In this document: one piece after another, positions 28,200-36,304 of the stretch
Numbering within the stretch: the stretch's first letter is position 1
How the letters are laid out: every line of letters begins with the position of its first letter
From: CAYQTL01 sp964420405
GTDB taxonomy: Bacteria > Acidobacteriota > Thermoanaerobaculia > Thermoanaerobaculales > Sulfomarinibacteraceae
DNA: 64,000 nt
Direction: 5' to 3'
Assembly: GCA_964420405.1 (NCBI GenBank)
Contig: CAYQTL010000005.1
Span: forward strand, 62,001 to 126,000
Program-made: the position numbers and the translations under genes
The notes under the pieces: generated by a model
The model's input: the letters and a program-made list of their open reading frames with translations, nothing else
What the model was told of the DNA's origin: nothing
Database searches by the model: none

Positions 28200-28556
28200 T
28201 CAGCCGTCCGCGCCACCGTCGGGGCCCTCCACCGGCCGCGGTGTCGGTCGCGAGCGATGGCGCGTCGGCGAGATGCCGAGGGATGACAGGAAGGCTGCGT
28301 CGTCGGAGTCGATCCGGTACCGCGCGGCAGCCTGCGACGGGTCGACGTGGATCCGGACCGAGCCGTCCTCGACCCCCAAGGAGCCGTTCTCCCGGCAGAC
28401 CAGCGACGCCTCGAGGAGCATCACGGCCTTCCAGCCGGACTGGTGCAGCTCGTCGAGGCAGGCGCGGACCTCCTTCGACTGCACGACCGAGCCCTGCACG
28501 GCCTGGCCGAGCCGCCGGAGCAGCTGCTGCAACCTCTGGGTCCGGCTCTCCTCCAT
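28200..28556 (-). CDS. Hypothetical protein upstream of rlmN
   Basis: 118 residues from the ATG at 28556 with GGAGG about 17 nt upstream and a G-run nearer; the longer open frame upstream is judged non-coding. The N-terminal half is helical (RLQQLLRRLGQAVQGSVVQSKEVRACLDELHQ). A strand-rich part follows (KAVMLLEASLVC, SVRIHVDPSQ), and the tail is disordered and Arg/Pro-rich. I do not recognise the family. TAGCAT on this strand at 28595-28600 could be its -10 box. The helical head could mediate dimerisation. Confidence 0.6.
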   Translation of the reverse strand: MEESRTQRLQQLLRRLGQAVQGSVVQSKEVRACLDELHQSGWKAVMLLEASLVCRENGSLGVEDGSVRIHVDPSQAAARYRIDSDDAAFLSSLGISPTRHRSRPTPRPVEGPDGGADG

Positions 28557-28642
28557 CGCCCCCTGTAACCTCCCTTCCGGGCGGGCCTGTTCCAATGCTA
28601 CACCACGGTCGCGGTGCCGACGGAGCCGGCACGGGGCGGGTG

Positions 28643-28648
28643 TACCAT
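28643..28648 (+). promoter_or_regulatory. -10 box of leaderless phosphotransferase gene
   Basis: TACCAT followed by exactly six bases (CGGCCG) and the GTG start at 28655. No Shine-Dalgarno lies between. Confidence 0.5.
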
Positions 28649-28654
28649 CGGCCG

Positions 28655-29578
28655 GTGTCGGCCCGCTTCCCACCGTCCGACGTCCTCGGGACGACGCCGC
28701 TGGCGGGCGACGCGTCGGCGCGCCGGTACCGGCGGCTGGCGCTCGCGACCGGCGGCAGCGTGGTCGAGTGCCGGTACCCCCCGGACGCCGGTGCGCAGCT
28801 GGTCCGGGACCTCGAGGTCCGCGCCTGGTTCGCGTCGATCGGGGTGGCGGTGCCGGCCGTTCTCGATGTCGACGTCGACGGGGGCCGGGTGTGGCTCGAG
28901 GACCTGGGCGACGTCGACGCGGCGTCGCGGATCACGGAAGCACCGGCTGCCGTGAGGGGCACCGTCGCGGCGCGGCTGCTCCGCCCGCTGGTGCGTCTCG
29001 CGGCGGTGCCGCCCGGAGCCCTGCCGCCGTGGAACCAGCCGCTCGACGCCCGCCTGCTGCGGTCCGAGCTGACCGCCTTCGAGCGCCACTACCTGGCCGA
29101 GCGTCACGAGCGTCCCTCCTCTGACGGCGTCGGCCGCTGGCTGGACCGGCTCGCCGACGCCGTCGGATGCCACCCAGTCGTCCCGTGCCACCGCGACTAC
29201 CACCTCAACAACCTCTGGCTCGAAGCCGACGACATCGTGCGGGTGATCGACGAGCAGGACGCGCGGCTGGGTCCGGACAGCTACGACGCGGTGTCGTTGC
29301 TGTTCGAGCGCGACGCCGGGACAGCCCTTCGCGACGCCGACCGCGAGGCCGTCCTCGCGGCGTGGGCCCACGCGACCGGGGCACGGCCCGGTTGGCGGGT
29401 CCGCGTCGCGGAGGTCCGGCTCCAGCGCGGGTTGAAGGTCCTCGGAACCTTCGCGCGGCTCGCCGGGGAGGGCCGGTCCGGCTACGAGCCCTGGATCGCC
29501 CCGCTGGAGCGCGCGCTCGCCGGAGCGCTGCGGCGGGCCGGCGCCCCGCTCGAGCTGGTCGAGACTCTGCTACACTGA
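28655..29578 (+). CDS. Aminoglycoside phosphotransferase-family kinase (AmgK-like)
   Basis: 307 residues from a GTG that lies 6 nt after TACCAT, so probably leaderless. The N-terminal GDASARRYRRL and a later VPCHRDYHLNNLWL catalytic loop (Asp in HRDYHLNN) with VIDEQDARLGPDSYD (metal-binding Asp) match COG3178 kinases such as AmgK, the anomeric MurNAc/GlcNAc kinase of cell-wall recycling. A partner MurU-like nucleotidyltransferase is not next to it, so the sugar substrate is uncertain. It is followed after 18 nt by tatA. Confidence 0.78.
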   Translation: MSARFPPSDVLGTTPLAGDASARRYRRLALATGGSVVECRYPPDAGAQLVRDLEVRAWFASIGVAVPAVLDVDVDGGRVWLEDLGDVDAASRITEAPAAVRGTVAARLLRPLVRLAAVPPGALPPWNQPLDARLLRSELTAFERHYLAERHERPSSDGVGRWLDRLADAVGCHPVVPCHRDYHLNNLWLEADDIVRVIDEQDARLGPDSYDAVSLLFERDAGTALRDADREAVLAAWAHATGARPGWRVRVAEVRLQRGLKVLGTFARLAGEGRSGYEPWIAPLERALAGALRRAGAPLELVETLLH

Positions 29579-29596
29579 CGCCCCACGGAGGCCGCA

Positions 29597-29788
29597 ATGT
29601 TCGGTTCTCTCGGCTTTCCAGAGCTGCTGATCATCCTGGCGATCGTCATCGTCCTGTTCGGCGTCAACAAGCTCCCGCGGCTCGGCAAGGGGCTCGGCGA
29701 GGGGATCCGGAACTTCCGGGACTCCCTGCGTTCCAAGCCGGCCGACGAGCCCGAGCCGCCCAAGGAGCGCGGCGGCGACCCGAGCTGA
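29597..29788 (+). CDS. tatA: Sec-independent translocase protein TatA/E
   Basis: 63-residue Tat pore protein. One membrane helix at about 7-22 (FPELLIILAIVIVLFGVNKLP), the conserved LPRLGKGLGEGIRNFR hinge and amphipathic helix, and a charged tail. The length fits TatA/TatE. The ATG follows GGAGGCCGC. No tatC is in the window. TACACT at 29571-29576, inside the end of the preceding gene, may be its own -10 box. Confidence 0.93.
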   Translation: MFGSLGFPELLIILAIVIVLFGVNKLPRLGKGLGEGIRNFRDSLRSKPADEPEPPKERGGDPS

Positions 29789-29834
29789 GGGCGGCAGCCC
29801 TCGCCGGCTGGTGCTATCCTCCGGCGGTAGCACC

Positions 29835-31010
29835 ATGCAGGTCCACTGCATCGACAACCGAGACCTCGGTCCTTTCCTCCAGCGCCCGCCGTCGCGGCCG
29901 GCATTCGCCACCGAGGGCGAGCTCCAGGAGGTGTTCCGGGAGATCCTCGAGCGGGCGGACGAGTTCGTCCCGTCCGAGGCGGGCTCCATCTTCCTCGACG
30001 ACCCCCTCGTCGAGGACCCGTCGGAGGCGGAGCTGGTGCTGGTCGCGTGCTTCGGGGCGATCGCGGACCGCCTGGTCGGGCTGCGCATGCCCACCACGAC
30101 CGGAATCGCGGGTGCCGTGTACCGCTCGGGCCGGCCGTACCGGTCGGTGGCTCCGGCCGCCGACCCGCTGTTCGAGCCCGGGCCGGTGGAGGCGCTCGGC
30201 TACGAGGTCCGGTCGGTGATCTGCGCACCGCTGGAGATCGAGGGCGTCCCCGTCGGCGTGCTCGAGCTGCTCAACCGCCGCGACCGGGACCGGTTCGCGG
30301 CCAGCGACCTCGAGCTGCTCCGGATCTTCGCGCGGACCATCTCGGCGTCTCTCGCCAACGCCGTCGATGCCCAGCGGGCGACGGAGATGTCGCGCCGCGA
30401 CGATCTCACCGGCCTGTACAACGACCGTCACCTGCACCACAGCCTGTCGCAGACCGTCGGCACCTCCCTCGCCGACGGTTCGGAGTGCGGCCTGATCTTC
30501 CTCGACCTCGACCACTTCAAGGGCGTCAACGACCGTCACGGTCACCTCGTGGGCAGCCGGGTGCTGAGCGAGGTCGGCGGAGTCCTGCGGCAGATCCTGC
30601 CGGGACAAGCGCTCGCGGCCCGCTACGGCGGCGACGAGTTCGTCGTCGTGGCGCCGGGCTCGAGCCTCCAGGAGACCCTCTGGATCGCCGAGACGATCCG
30701 GCTGAACATCGAGGAGGCGGTGTTCCTCCAGACCGCCGACGCCGCCGACCCGGTGAGCTATCCCGCCCTCCGCATCCGGGGCACCGTGACCTGCAGCCTC
30801 GGGGTCGCGACCCTCGACGACGACGTGATCCCCCGTCTCGGGCGCTGGGCGGCCGCGGTCACCGCCAAGAACGAGCTGATGCGGGTCGCCGACGCCAACA
30901 TGTACCTGGCGAAGGCCGCCGGCCGCAACCGGATCGTCTACGGCGACGGCAGGGTGCTCGCCGCAGGCGAGCGCTCCGGCCTGGAACAGGCGGACCCTCC
31001 CGCCGGTTGA
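29835..31010 (+). CDS. GAF-GGDEF diguanylate cyclase
   Basis: 391 residues. A GAF sensor domain spans about 30-180. A GGDEF domain starts at RRDDLTGLYN (about 187-196); metal-site LDLDHFKGVND follows and RYGGDEF is at 263-269, so catalysis to cyclic di-GMP is expected. There is no RxxD inhibitory site five residues before GGDEF, so product feedback may be absent. An insertion of about 20 residues lies after ETIRLNIE. The ATG at 29835 is chosen; an in-frame GTG at 29811 is possible. It is cytoplasmic, with no membrane helix. Confidence 0.92.
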   Translation: MQVHCIDNRDLGPFLQRPPSRPAFATEGELQEVFREILERADEFVPSEAGSIFLDDPLVEDPSEAELVLVACFGAIADRLVGLRMPTTTGIAGAVYRSGRPYRSVAPAADPLFEPGPVEALGYEVRSVICAPLEIEGVPVGVLELLNRRDRDRFAASDLELLRIFARTISASLANAVDAQRATEMSRRDDLTGLYNDRHLHHSLSQTVGTSLADGSECGLIFLDLDHFKGVNDRHGHLVGSRVLSEVGGVLRQILPGQALAARYGGDEFVVVAPGSSLQETLWIAETIRLNIEEAVFLQTADAADPVSYPALRIRGTVTCSLGVATLDDDVIPRLGRWAAAVTAKNELMRVADANMYLAKAAGRNRIVYGDGRVLAAGERSGLEQADPPAG

Positions 31011-31035
31011 AACGGCTCGAGGGAGCCGGCAGGAG

Positions 31036-31329
31036 ATGGCCACCGACCGTGCACGACGCATCGCAGAGCGGCTGAGGTCCGAGCTCGCCGCCGACCACGT
31101 GGAGGTCGTCGACGACAGCGCCCGCCACGCGGGCCATCCCGGCGCCGCCGACGGCGCCGGCCACTTTCGGGTGCTGGTGGTGTCCGCGGGGTTCGAGGGG
31201 CTCGGCCGGGTGGCCGCCCAACGGCTCGTCTACGCCGCTCTCGGCGAGCTCATGCGGGAGGAGATCCACGCCCTGCAGATGCAGACCCTCACGCCGGACG
31301 AGTGGCGCCGGCGCCGCGGCGGGACGTAG
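31036..31329 (+). CDS. BolA-family protein
   Basis: 97 residues. It has the RIAERLRSEL start, the VVDDSARHAGH loop with a conserved His, a GHFRVLVVSAGFEG strand, RLVYAALGELM, and a final HALQMQTLTPDEW typical of BolA/YrbA. BolA proteins act with monothiol glutaredoxins in Fe-S cluster and iron handling or as morphology regulators. GGCAGGAG lies directly before the ATG. The gene is convergent with the cytochrome operon (55 bp gap). Confidence 0.85.
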   Translation: MATDRARRIAERLRSELAADHVEVVDDSARHAGHPGAADGAGHFRVLVVSAGFEGLGRVAAQRLVYAALGELMREEIHALQMQTLTPDEWRRRRGGT

Positions 31330-31383
31330 ACGCAGCCCGCAGCAGCGCGCAGCCGGCTCGCGGCGGCCGGACGACGGTCCCGC

Positions 31384-32502
31384 TCACGCCGCGTCGCTGC
31401 CGCTCGCCGGGCTCGTGAGGACCGTTCGGACCATCCACCCGGTGACCGCGAGGGCCGCCGCGAGCAGCACCGTGAAGAGCCCCAGGTTGAACCACTGTGG
31501 GTCGACCGCCAGCTCGCCGAGGACGACGTCGCCGTCGATGTACAGGGTCCGCACCTGGTGGCGGGTGACGGTCATGACGGCGATCACGGCGGCCATCCCG
31601 CCGGCGAGCCCGGTCACTGCCGCCGGGGCCGCCACCGGGTTCCTCACCCGCACCAGCACCAGCAGGAGCCCGACGGCGCCGAGGATCGCCAGGGTCAGCG
31701 GGGCGAGAGTCGCCGCCCCGCCGGTCATCAGCCCCGTCAGCACGCCGCCCGGCAGCAGCAGCAGCAGGATGACGCCGTCCACGACCTGGGCGAGGGTCGC
31801 CCCGAGCGCCCACCGCCACCCGATCCCGGCGATGGCGTGCTCGAGCTGCGGCCGTTCGCCGGCGCGGGCCCGCCGCACCGACCACCAGGTCATCACGACC
31901 CCCGACAGGGCGATGCCGGCGAGCACGAAGTGCAGCAGCCGCGGAACGAAGGTCGGGTCGGCGAGAACCGCCCACGCCGAGGCGTCGTAGCGCGACCACA
32001 GCGCGGGGCGGACGTGTACGAGGTGGACGGCCACGTGGATCGCCGCCACCGCCAGGAACGCGACCGCCGACAGCGCGATCCACGCGCCGCCGCCGGCGCC
32101 CCGCGCCGGAGCGCCCCGGAACTTGTAGAGGTAGGCCGCGTAGTAGCCCGCGAGCAGCAGCACCAGCAGCGAGAACCAGGCCCATCCGACGAGGATGGTC
32201 CCGGTGTAGAACAGCTGCTGGTACAGGGTCTGGATGAACAGCAACGGCGCGACGCCGGTGGTGATGGTCAACGAGATCCCGTAGCCGTTGACCGCCGTCA
32301 GCCGCCGTGCCAGCACGCCGCGGGGATCGTCCTCCCGGCCCGAGGACCGGAGATGGCTGATCCACGCGATCAGGGTCCCGCCGAGCGTCAGGTTGACGAA
32401 CAGGAGGTGGAGGAAGAACGTCAGCACCAGCAGCAGGTGCAGCAGGCCCGGCGGGCCGGGCACGCCTCCCGGGTTGAGCGACGGCAGCAGCTCGGCGGTC
32501 AT
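31384..32502 (-). CDS. Cytochrome bd-related membrane subunit (CydA'-like)
   Basis: 372 residues, mostly membrane helices (about nine to ten). The N-terminal helix LTFFLHLLFVNLTLGGTLI with a central His32 looks like the first helix of CydA, and other segments (GWAWFSLLVLLLAGYYAAYLY) repeat CydA-like spacing, but few of the other expected heme ligands are evident. It overlaps the CydA/cytochrome c gene by 4 nt (ATGA). I read the pair as CydA plus CydA' of the recently described cydAA' branch of bd-family proteins, with CydA' as a ligand-poor scaffold. Oxygen reductase function is inferred. Confidence 0.7.
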   Translation of the reverse strand: MTAELLPSLNPGGVPGPPGLLHLLLVLTFFLHLLFVNLTLGGTLIAWISHLRSSGREDDPRGVLARRLTAVNGYGISLTITTGVAPLLFIQTLYQQLFYTGTILVGWAWFSLLVLLLAGYYAAYLYKFRGAPARGAGGGAWIALSAVAFLAVAAIHVAVHLVHVRPALWSRYDASAWAVLADPTFVPRLLHFVLAGIALSGVVMTWWSVRRARAGERPQLEHAIAGIGWRWALGATLAQVVDGVILLLLLPGGVLTGLMTGGAATLAPLTLAILGAVGLLLVLVRVRNPVAAPAAVTGLAGGMAAVIAVMTVTRHQVRTLYIDGDVVLGELAVDPQWFNLGLFTVLLAAALAVTGWMVRTVLTSPASGSDAA

Positions 32503-34052
32503 CGTCCACCTCCCGAGCGGGCGAGCCGGTCCGGTGCGGTCGCCGGAGGCTCGACGGTCGAGCTGAGGTAGGCCGCCAGTGCCTCCAGCTCCGGGTCGGT
32601 GCCGACGAACGGCGGCATCGTCGGCCACCGTAGGTCACCCGCGTCGACCGCCACCCCCGGCTCGGCCGCGAGGTAGACGTCCCCCATCTCCCGCATCGCC
32701 TCGAGCGTGGCGACCACCATTCCGCCGGCCAGGTCGCGGGTGAAGTCGGGATCGGCACGAAGGTCCTCGGCGGCCGGCAGCATGTCCCGCATGTCCTCGT
32801 ACGTGATGTCCGGATGACAGCTCGCGCACGCCGTGCGATAGGTGGCCGCCCCCGCCCCCGGAGGGTCGTCGGCCGTCACCGCCACCATGTCCGCCGCGGA
32901 CGGCAGCACCGGCCGCACCGCCTGGTACCCGTCCAGGGTGTGGCAGCTCGAGCACTGCTGGCGGAAGAGCTGCTCGCCCAACGCCTGCGGCGACGGGTCG
33001 TCGCCGGCCCGGAGGAGCACCCAGCCGGTGGTGCCGGTGACGCCGTCGCGGTTGACGGCCGCGATGTCGGCGACCCGCAGCCCGTTGGAGAACACCGAGC
33101 CGTGGATCAGGAACGGCTTGCGGACGCCCTCCCGCAGCCTCTCGTAGCCGCCGAAGAACGCCACCACCGCGACCACGACCACGATCGCCGGCGCGACGGA
33201 CCCGCCCGCCCGCGGCCACGCCAGCATCAGCAGGCCTCCGAGCAGCAGCGCGGCAGTCAGCGCCCACAGCGTCAACGAGCGCGTGGTCGCGAGCGTCTCC
33301 AGGAGGGGCGCGGGGCCGCGGAACACCGACACCACCGGCTCGGGCAGGGCCGCCTCCCACCAGCGGTATCCGCCGTAGGCCAGCAGCGCCCCGGCCGTCA
33401 TCCACCAGCCGAGGTAGCGGGCCTGGCGCGGACGCTCGTCGCGGCGCGACCGCTGGACCACCAGCATCATCACCGCCGCCGCCATCATCGCGCAGATGCC
33501 GGTGCGCAGCACCAGCGACGGCCAGTAGGTGGGGTTGAAGAAACCGTCCCAGAACGCCCCGGTCTCGAGCCAGCGGCCGGGGGTCAACATGAAGGTGATG
33601 ATGCCGTTGATCACCACCAGGCTGAGATAGGCCGAGACCACGTACACCCACCCGATCGCCAGGTGCGCCCGCCGCGTGATCCGTCCCCAGGTGGTGTAGT
33701 ACAGCAGCGCCGCGACGATCTCGACGAGGAAGAACGTCCACTCGATCGCCCAGCCCCAGACGAACTCCTGGATCAGCGCCGAGATGGCGCCGGGCGAGAT
33801 CAGGCCGGCCACGACCCAGATGCCGACTCCCGAGATGGCGCCGAACACCGTCGACAGCAGGATCAGCACCAGCGACGAGCGCTTCGCCAGCTCGCGCAGG
33901 CCGTCGTCCCCGCGCCGTGCCGCGAGCGCCTCGGCGGTCACGATCACGAGCCCGCCGCCGATGGCGAAGTGCGCCACCACGACGTGGGCGATGGCGACCA
34001 CGGCCATCAGCGTCCCGCCGCCGAAGGCCACGTTCCACATCGGGTAGTCCAC
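32499..34052 (-). CDS. CydA-like quinol oxidase subunit fused to diheme cytochrome c
   Basis: 517 residues from a GTG with GGAGGAGCAGCT upstream. About eight to nine helices occupy 1-345. Candidate heme ligands are His23 or His28 on helix 1 and Glu104 and Glu111 in WGWAIEWTFFLVEI, which corresponds to the CydA Glu pair. The second half of the protein is unlike E. coli CydA: after a REGVRKPF segment and a short loop comes a cytochrome c region with two heme motifs, CSSCH (367-371) and CASCH (409-413), expected to lie in the periplasm. No canonical quinol-binding GRQPW was found. It could take electrons from cytochrome c or quinol; I cannot tell which. Confidence 0.75.
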   Translation of the reverse strand: MDYPMWNVAFGGGTLMAVVAIAHVVVAHFAIGGGLVIVTAEALAARRGDDGLRELAKRSSLVLILLSTVFGAISGVGIWVVAGLISPGAISALIQEFVWGWAIEWTFFLVEIVAALLYYTTWGRITRRAHLAIGWVYVVSAYLSLVVINGIITFMLTPGRWLETGAFWDGFFNPTYWPSLVLRTGICAMMAAAVMMLVVQRSRRDERPRQARYLGWWMTAGALLAYGGYRWWEAALPEPVVSVFRGPAPLLETLATTRSLTLWALTAALLLGGLLMLAWPRAGGSVAPAIVVVVAVVAFFGGYERLREGVRKPFLIHGSVFSNGLRVADIAAVNRDGVTGTTGWVLLRAGDDPSPQALGEQLFRQQCSSCHTLDGYQAVRPVLPSAADMVAVTADDPPGAGAATYRTACASCHPDITYEDMRDMLPAAEDLRADPDFTRDLAGGMVVATLEAMREMGDVYLAAEPGVAVDAGDLRWPTMPPFVGTDPELEALAAYLSSTVEPPATAPDRLARSGGGR

Positions 34053-34212
34053 AGCTGCTCCTCCGACGCGGACGCTAGCACTGCTGGAATGTCTCATGCA
34101 ACTCCCTGAAACGAAGACATGGACCGCCGGGCAGGCATCGGGTCATACGGAGATTCCTCGCAGGCGGGGGGTCGCGAGATCGAGACTCGACACGCGAGAT
34201 CGGTGCAAGCTC

Positions 34213-34267
34213 TTGACACGACGGTTCACTCCGCCTATCGTAGGCTGAGACGATGATAATGAGACTG
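34213..34267 (+). promoter_or_regulatory. fur promoter and possible Fur box
   Basis: TTGACA at 34213-34218, a 17-bp spacer, and TATCGT at 34236-34241 form a promoter about 40 nt before fur. Just downstream, 34249-34267 matches the classic 19-bp Fur box (GATAATGATAATCATTATC) at 12 positions, with GATGATAAT as the clear core. That would fit autoregulation by the fur product. Confidence 0.6.
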
Positions 34268-34278
34268 GATTCGGAAAT

Positions 34279-34743
34279 ATGAGCAAGCTGGCACAACGCG
34301 CGCAGAAACTGTTCATCCAGTACCTGAGGGAGAACAACCTCAAGGTCACTCAGGAACGGCTCGCCCTGCTCGACGAGATCTTCAACACCAACGAGCACCT
34401 CGACGCCGACGAGCTGCTCGCGCGGATGAAGGCGAAGCAGCGGAAGGTGTCCAGGGCGACGGTCTACCGGACCCTGGACCTGCTGGTCCAGTGCGGCCTG
34501 GTCCGCAAGAGCCGCCTCGGCCGCGAGCACTACTACTACGAGAAGATGGAGCCCGGCGGCGGTCACCACCACATGGTGTGCACCGCGACCGGCAAGATCA
34601 TCGAGTTCTGGGACGCCGAGCTCGACGACCGCCTCCGCCGCATCTGCCAGGAGCAGAAGTTCCGGCCGTCCTTCATCTCGATCCAGATCCAGGGTCTCAG
34701 CGAGGAAGGCCAGAAGGTCGAGCAGGAGACCTCGTTCTTCTAG
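34279..34743 (+). CDS. fur: Fur-family ferric uptake regulator
   Basis: 154-residue DNA-binding repressor. Winged helix with NNLKVTQERLALLDEI and RATVYRTLDLLVQCGLV (recognition helix). Regulatory metal site HHHMVCTATGKIIEF: His residues are kept, but the usual second Cys of the CxxCG zinc motif is Thr, and there is no C-terminal CxxC, so the structural zinc site is missing, as in Pseudomonas-type Fur. The ATG follows a weak GGA site. It is divergent from the cytochrome operon, which it might control together with iron genes such as the ferritin at 39.3 kb. Confidence 0.88.
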   Translation: MSKLAQRAQKLFIQYLRENNLKVTQERLALLDEIFNTNEHLDADELLARMKAKQRKVSRATVYRTLDLLVQCGLVRKSRLGREHYYYEKMEPGGGHHHMVCTATGKIIEFWDAELDDRLRRICQEQKFRPSFISIQIQGLSEEGQKVEQETSFF

Positions 34744-35022
34744 CGGCACCGCGCCCCGCATGGCCCGCGTGACGACCGTTGGGTGGTCGATCCGGACGCC
34801 GGGCCATGCGGTGCGCGCTACGGAGGATCGGCTCCGCCGATCGGCCGGACAGAACGCCGCACCACGAGATCTGTGAGACGTCTCGCCGGACACGATCCTC
34901 TTCGGGCATCACGACGGGGCTGTCCGAATCTGCAAGGCCGCACCGATCTCCCGGTCGCGAGCCAGCAGTCGCGGACGATGTGGACGGGGGTCGCGCCGGG
35001 TGGCACCCTCCGCCGTGCAGCC
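34744..35022. other. Intergenic region between fur and tyrS
   Basis: 279 bp between convergent genes. I see no tRNA, no credible ORF and only a short imperfect hairpin near 34828-34846. Nothing else to report. Confidence 0.4.
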
Positions 35023-36243
35023 TCAGGTGAAGCGGACGCGGGCGAACTTGCGCTTGCCGACCTGCAGCAGGACGTCGCCGCTCGCGTCGATCTCCGCGGC
35101 GATGTCGGTCACGGCCTCGCCGTCGAGCCTGACGCCCCCTTGCTGGATCAGCCGTCGCGCCTCCGAGTTGGAGGGCGCCAAGCCGGCCTCCACGATCAGT
35201 CTCGGCAGCGGCAGCCGCCCTCCGGCGGCGTCGAGCTCGATCTCCGGGATCTCGCGCGGGAGCTCGCGGGAGGAGAAGACCCGCTCGAACTCGGCCTGGG
35301 CGGCAGCGGCAGCCTCCGGGCCGTGGAGCTCGGTGACGAGCCCGCGGGCCAGCTCCTTCTTGACGTCCATCGGGTGACGCGCGCCCGCCGAGACCTCGGA
35401 TCGCAGTCTCCCGACCTCGTCCTCGCCGCGGTCGGTCAGCAGCAGCCAGTAGCGCCACATGAGCTCGTCGGAGACCGACATCAGCTTGCCGAACATCTCC
35501 TGCGGAGCATCCTCGACGGCAACGTAGTTGCCGAGGGACTTGGACATCTTCTCGACACCGTCCAGGCCCTCCAGCAGCGGCACGGTCATCACCACCTGCG
35601 GCTCCAGGCCGTGCTCCCGCATCAGGTGGCGGCCCACCAGCAGGTTGAACAGCTGGTCGGTCCCGCCGAGCTCGACGTCGCACTCGAGCGCGACCGAGTC
35701 GTAGCCCTGGGCGAGGGGGTACAGGAACTCGTGCAGGGCGATCGGCTGCTGACTCTCGTAGCGGCGTCGGAAGTCGTCGCGCTCGAGCATCTGGGCGACC
35801 GTGACCTTGGCCGCGAGTCGGATCCAGCCGTCCGAACCGAGAGCGGCGAGCCAGCGCGAGTTGAAGTCGACCACGGTCGCATCCGCGTCGAGAAGCTTGA
35901 AGATCTGGCGCCGGTAGGTGGCCGCGTTGACCTCGATCTCCTCGCGGGTGAGCTGGGGACGGGTCGTCTTCTTGCCGGTCGGGTCGCCGATCAGGCCCGT
36001 GAAGTCGCCGATCAGGAACACCACCCGGTGGCCGAGCTGCTGGAAGTGCCGCATCTTGCGGATCAGCACCGTGTGGCCGAGGTGCAGGTCGGGTGCCGAC
36101 GGGTCGAAGCCGACCTTGACCGTCAGGGGACGGCCGGTGGCGTGGGAACGCTCGAGCTTGGCCCGTAGCCCGTCGGCCGGAACCACGTCGACGCATCCCT
36201 TGGCGAGGTACCGCAGCTGCTGCTCGACCCGGCTCGCGCTCAT
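35023..36243 (-). CDS. tyrS: Tyrosine-tRNA ligase
   Basis: Class I aminoacyl-tRNA synthetase of 406 residues. The HIGH-like HLGH follows VGFDPSAPD near residue 53, GDFTGLIGDPTG comes next, ELGGTDQLFNLLVGR forms part of the active site, and KMSKS sits before LGNYV. A C-terminal S4 RNA-binding domain is visible (EARRLIQQGGVRLDGE). The length and gapped architecture resemble the TyrZ-type branch (about 400 aa). A ribosome binding site GGAGGAGGG precedes the ATG, and TACCAT on this strand at 36282-36287 may be its -10 box. Confidence 0.95.
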   Translation of the reverse strand: MSASRVEQQLRYLAKGCVDVVPADGLRAKLERSHATGRPLTVKVGFDPSAPDLHLGHTVLIRKMRHFQQLGHRVVFLIGDFTGLIGDPTGKKTTRPQLTREEIEVNAATYRRQIFKLLDADATVVDFNSRWLAALGSDGWIRLAAKVTVAQMLERDDFRRRYESQQPIALHEFLYPLAQGYDSVALECDVELGGTDQLFNLLVGRHLMREHGLEPQVVMTVPLLEGLDGVEKMSKSLGNYVAVEDAPQEMFGKLMSVSDELMWRYWLLLTDRGEDEVGRLRSEVSAGARHPMDVKKELARGLVTELHGPEAAAAAQAEFERVFSSRELPREIPEIELDAAGGRLPLPRLIVEAGLAPSNSEARRLIQQGGVRLDGEAVTDIAAEIDASGDVLLQVGKRKFARVRFT

Positions 36244-36304
36244 CCCGTTCGACCCTCCTCCGTCCGATCACCGGCGGCGGTCATGGTACCGCGGACCGGG
36301 GCGT

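Noticed and set aside
34744..35022. tRNA or small RNA gene between fur and tyrS
   Set aside because: No cloverleaf or TTCGA-type T-loop found on either strand.
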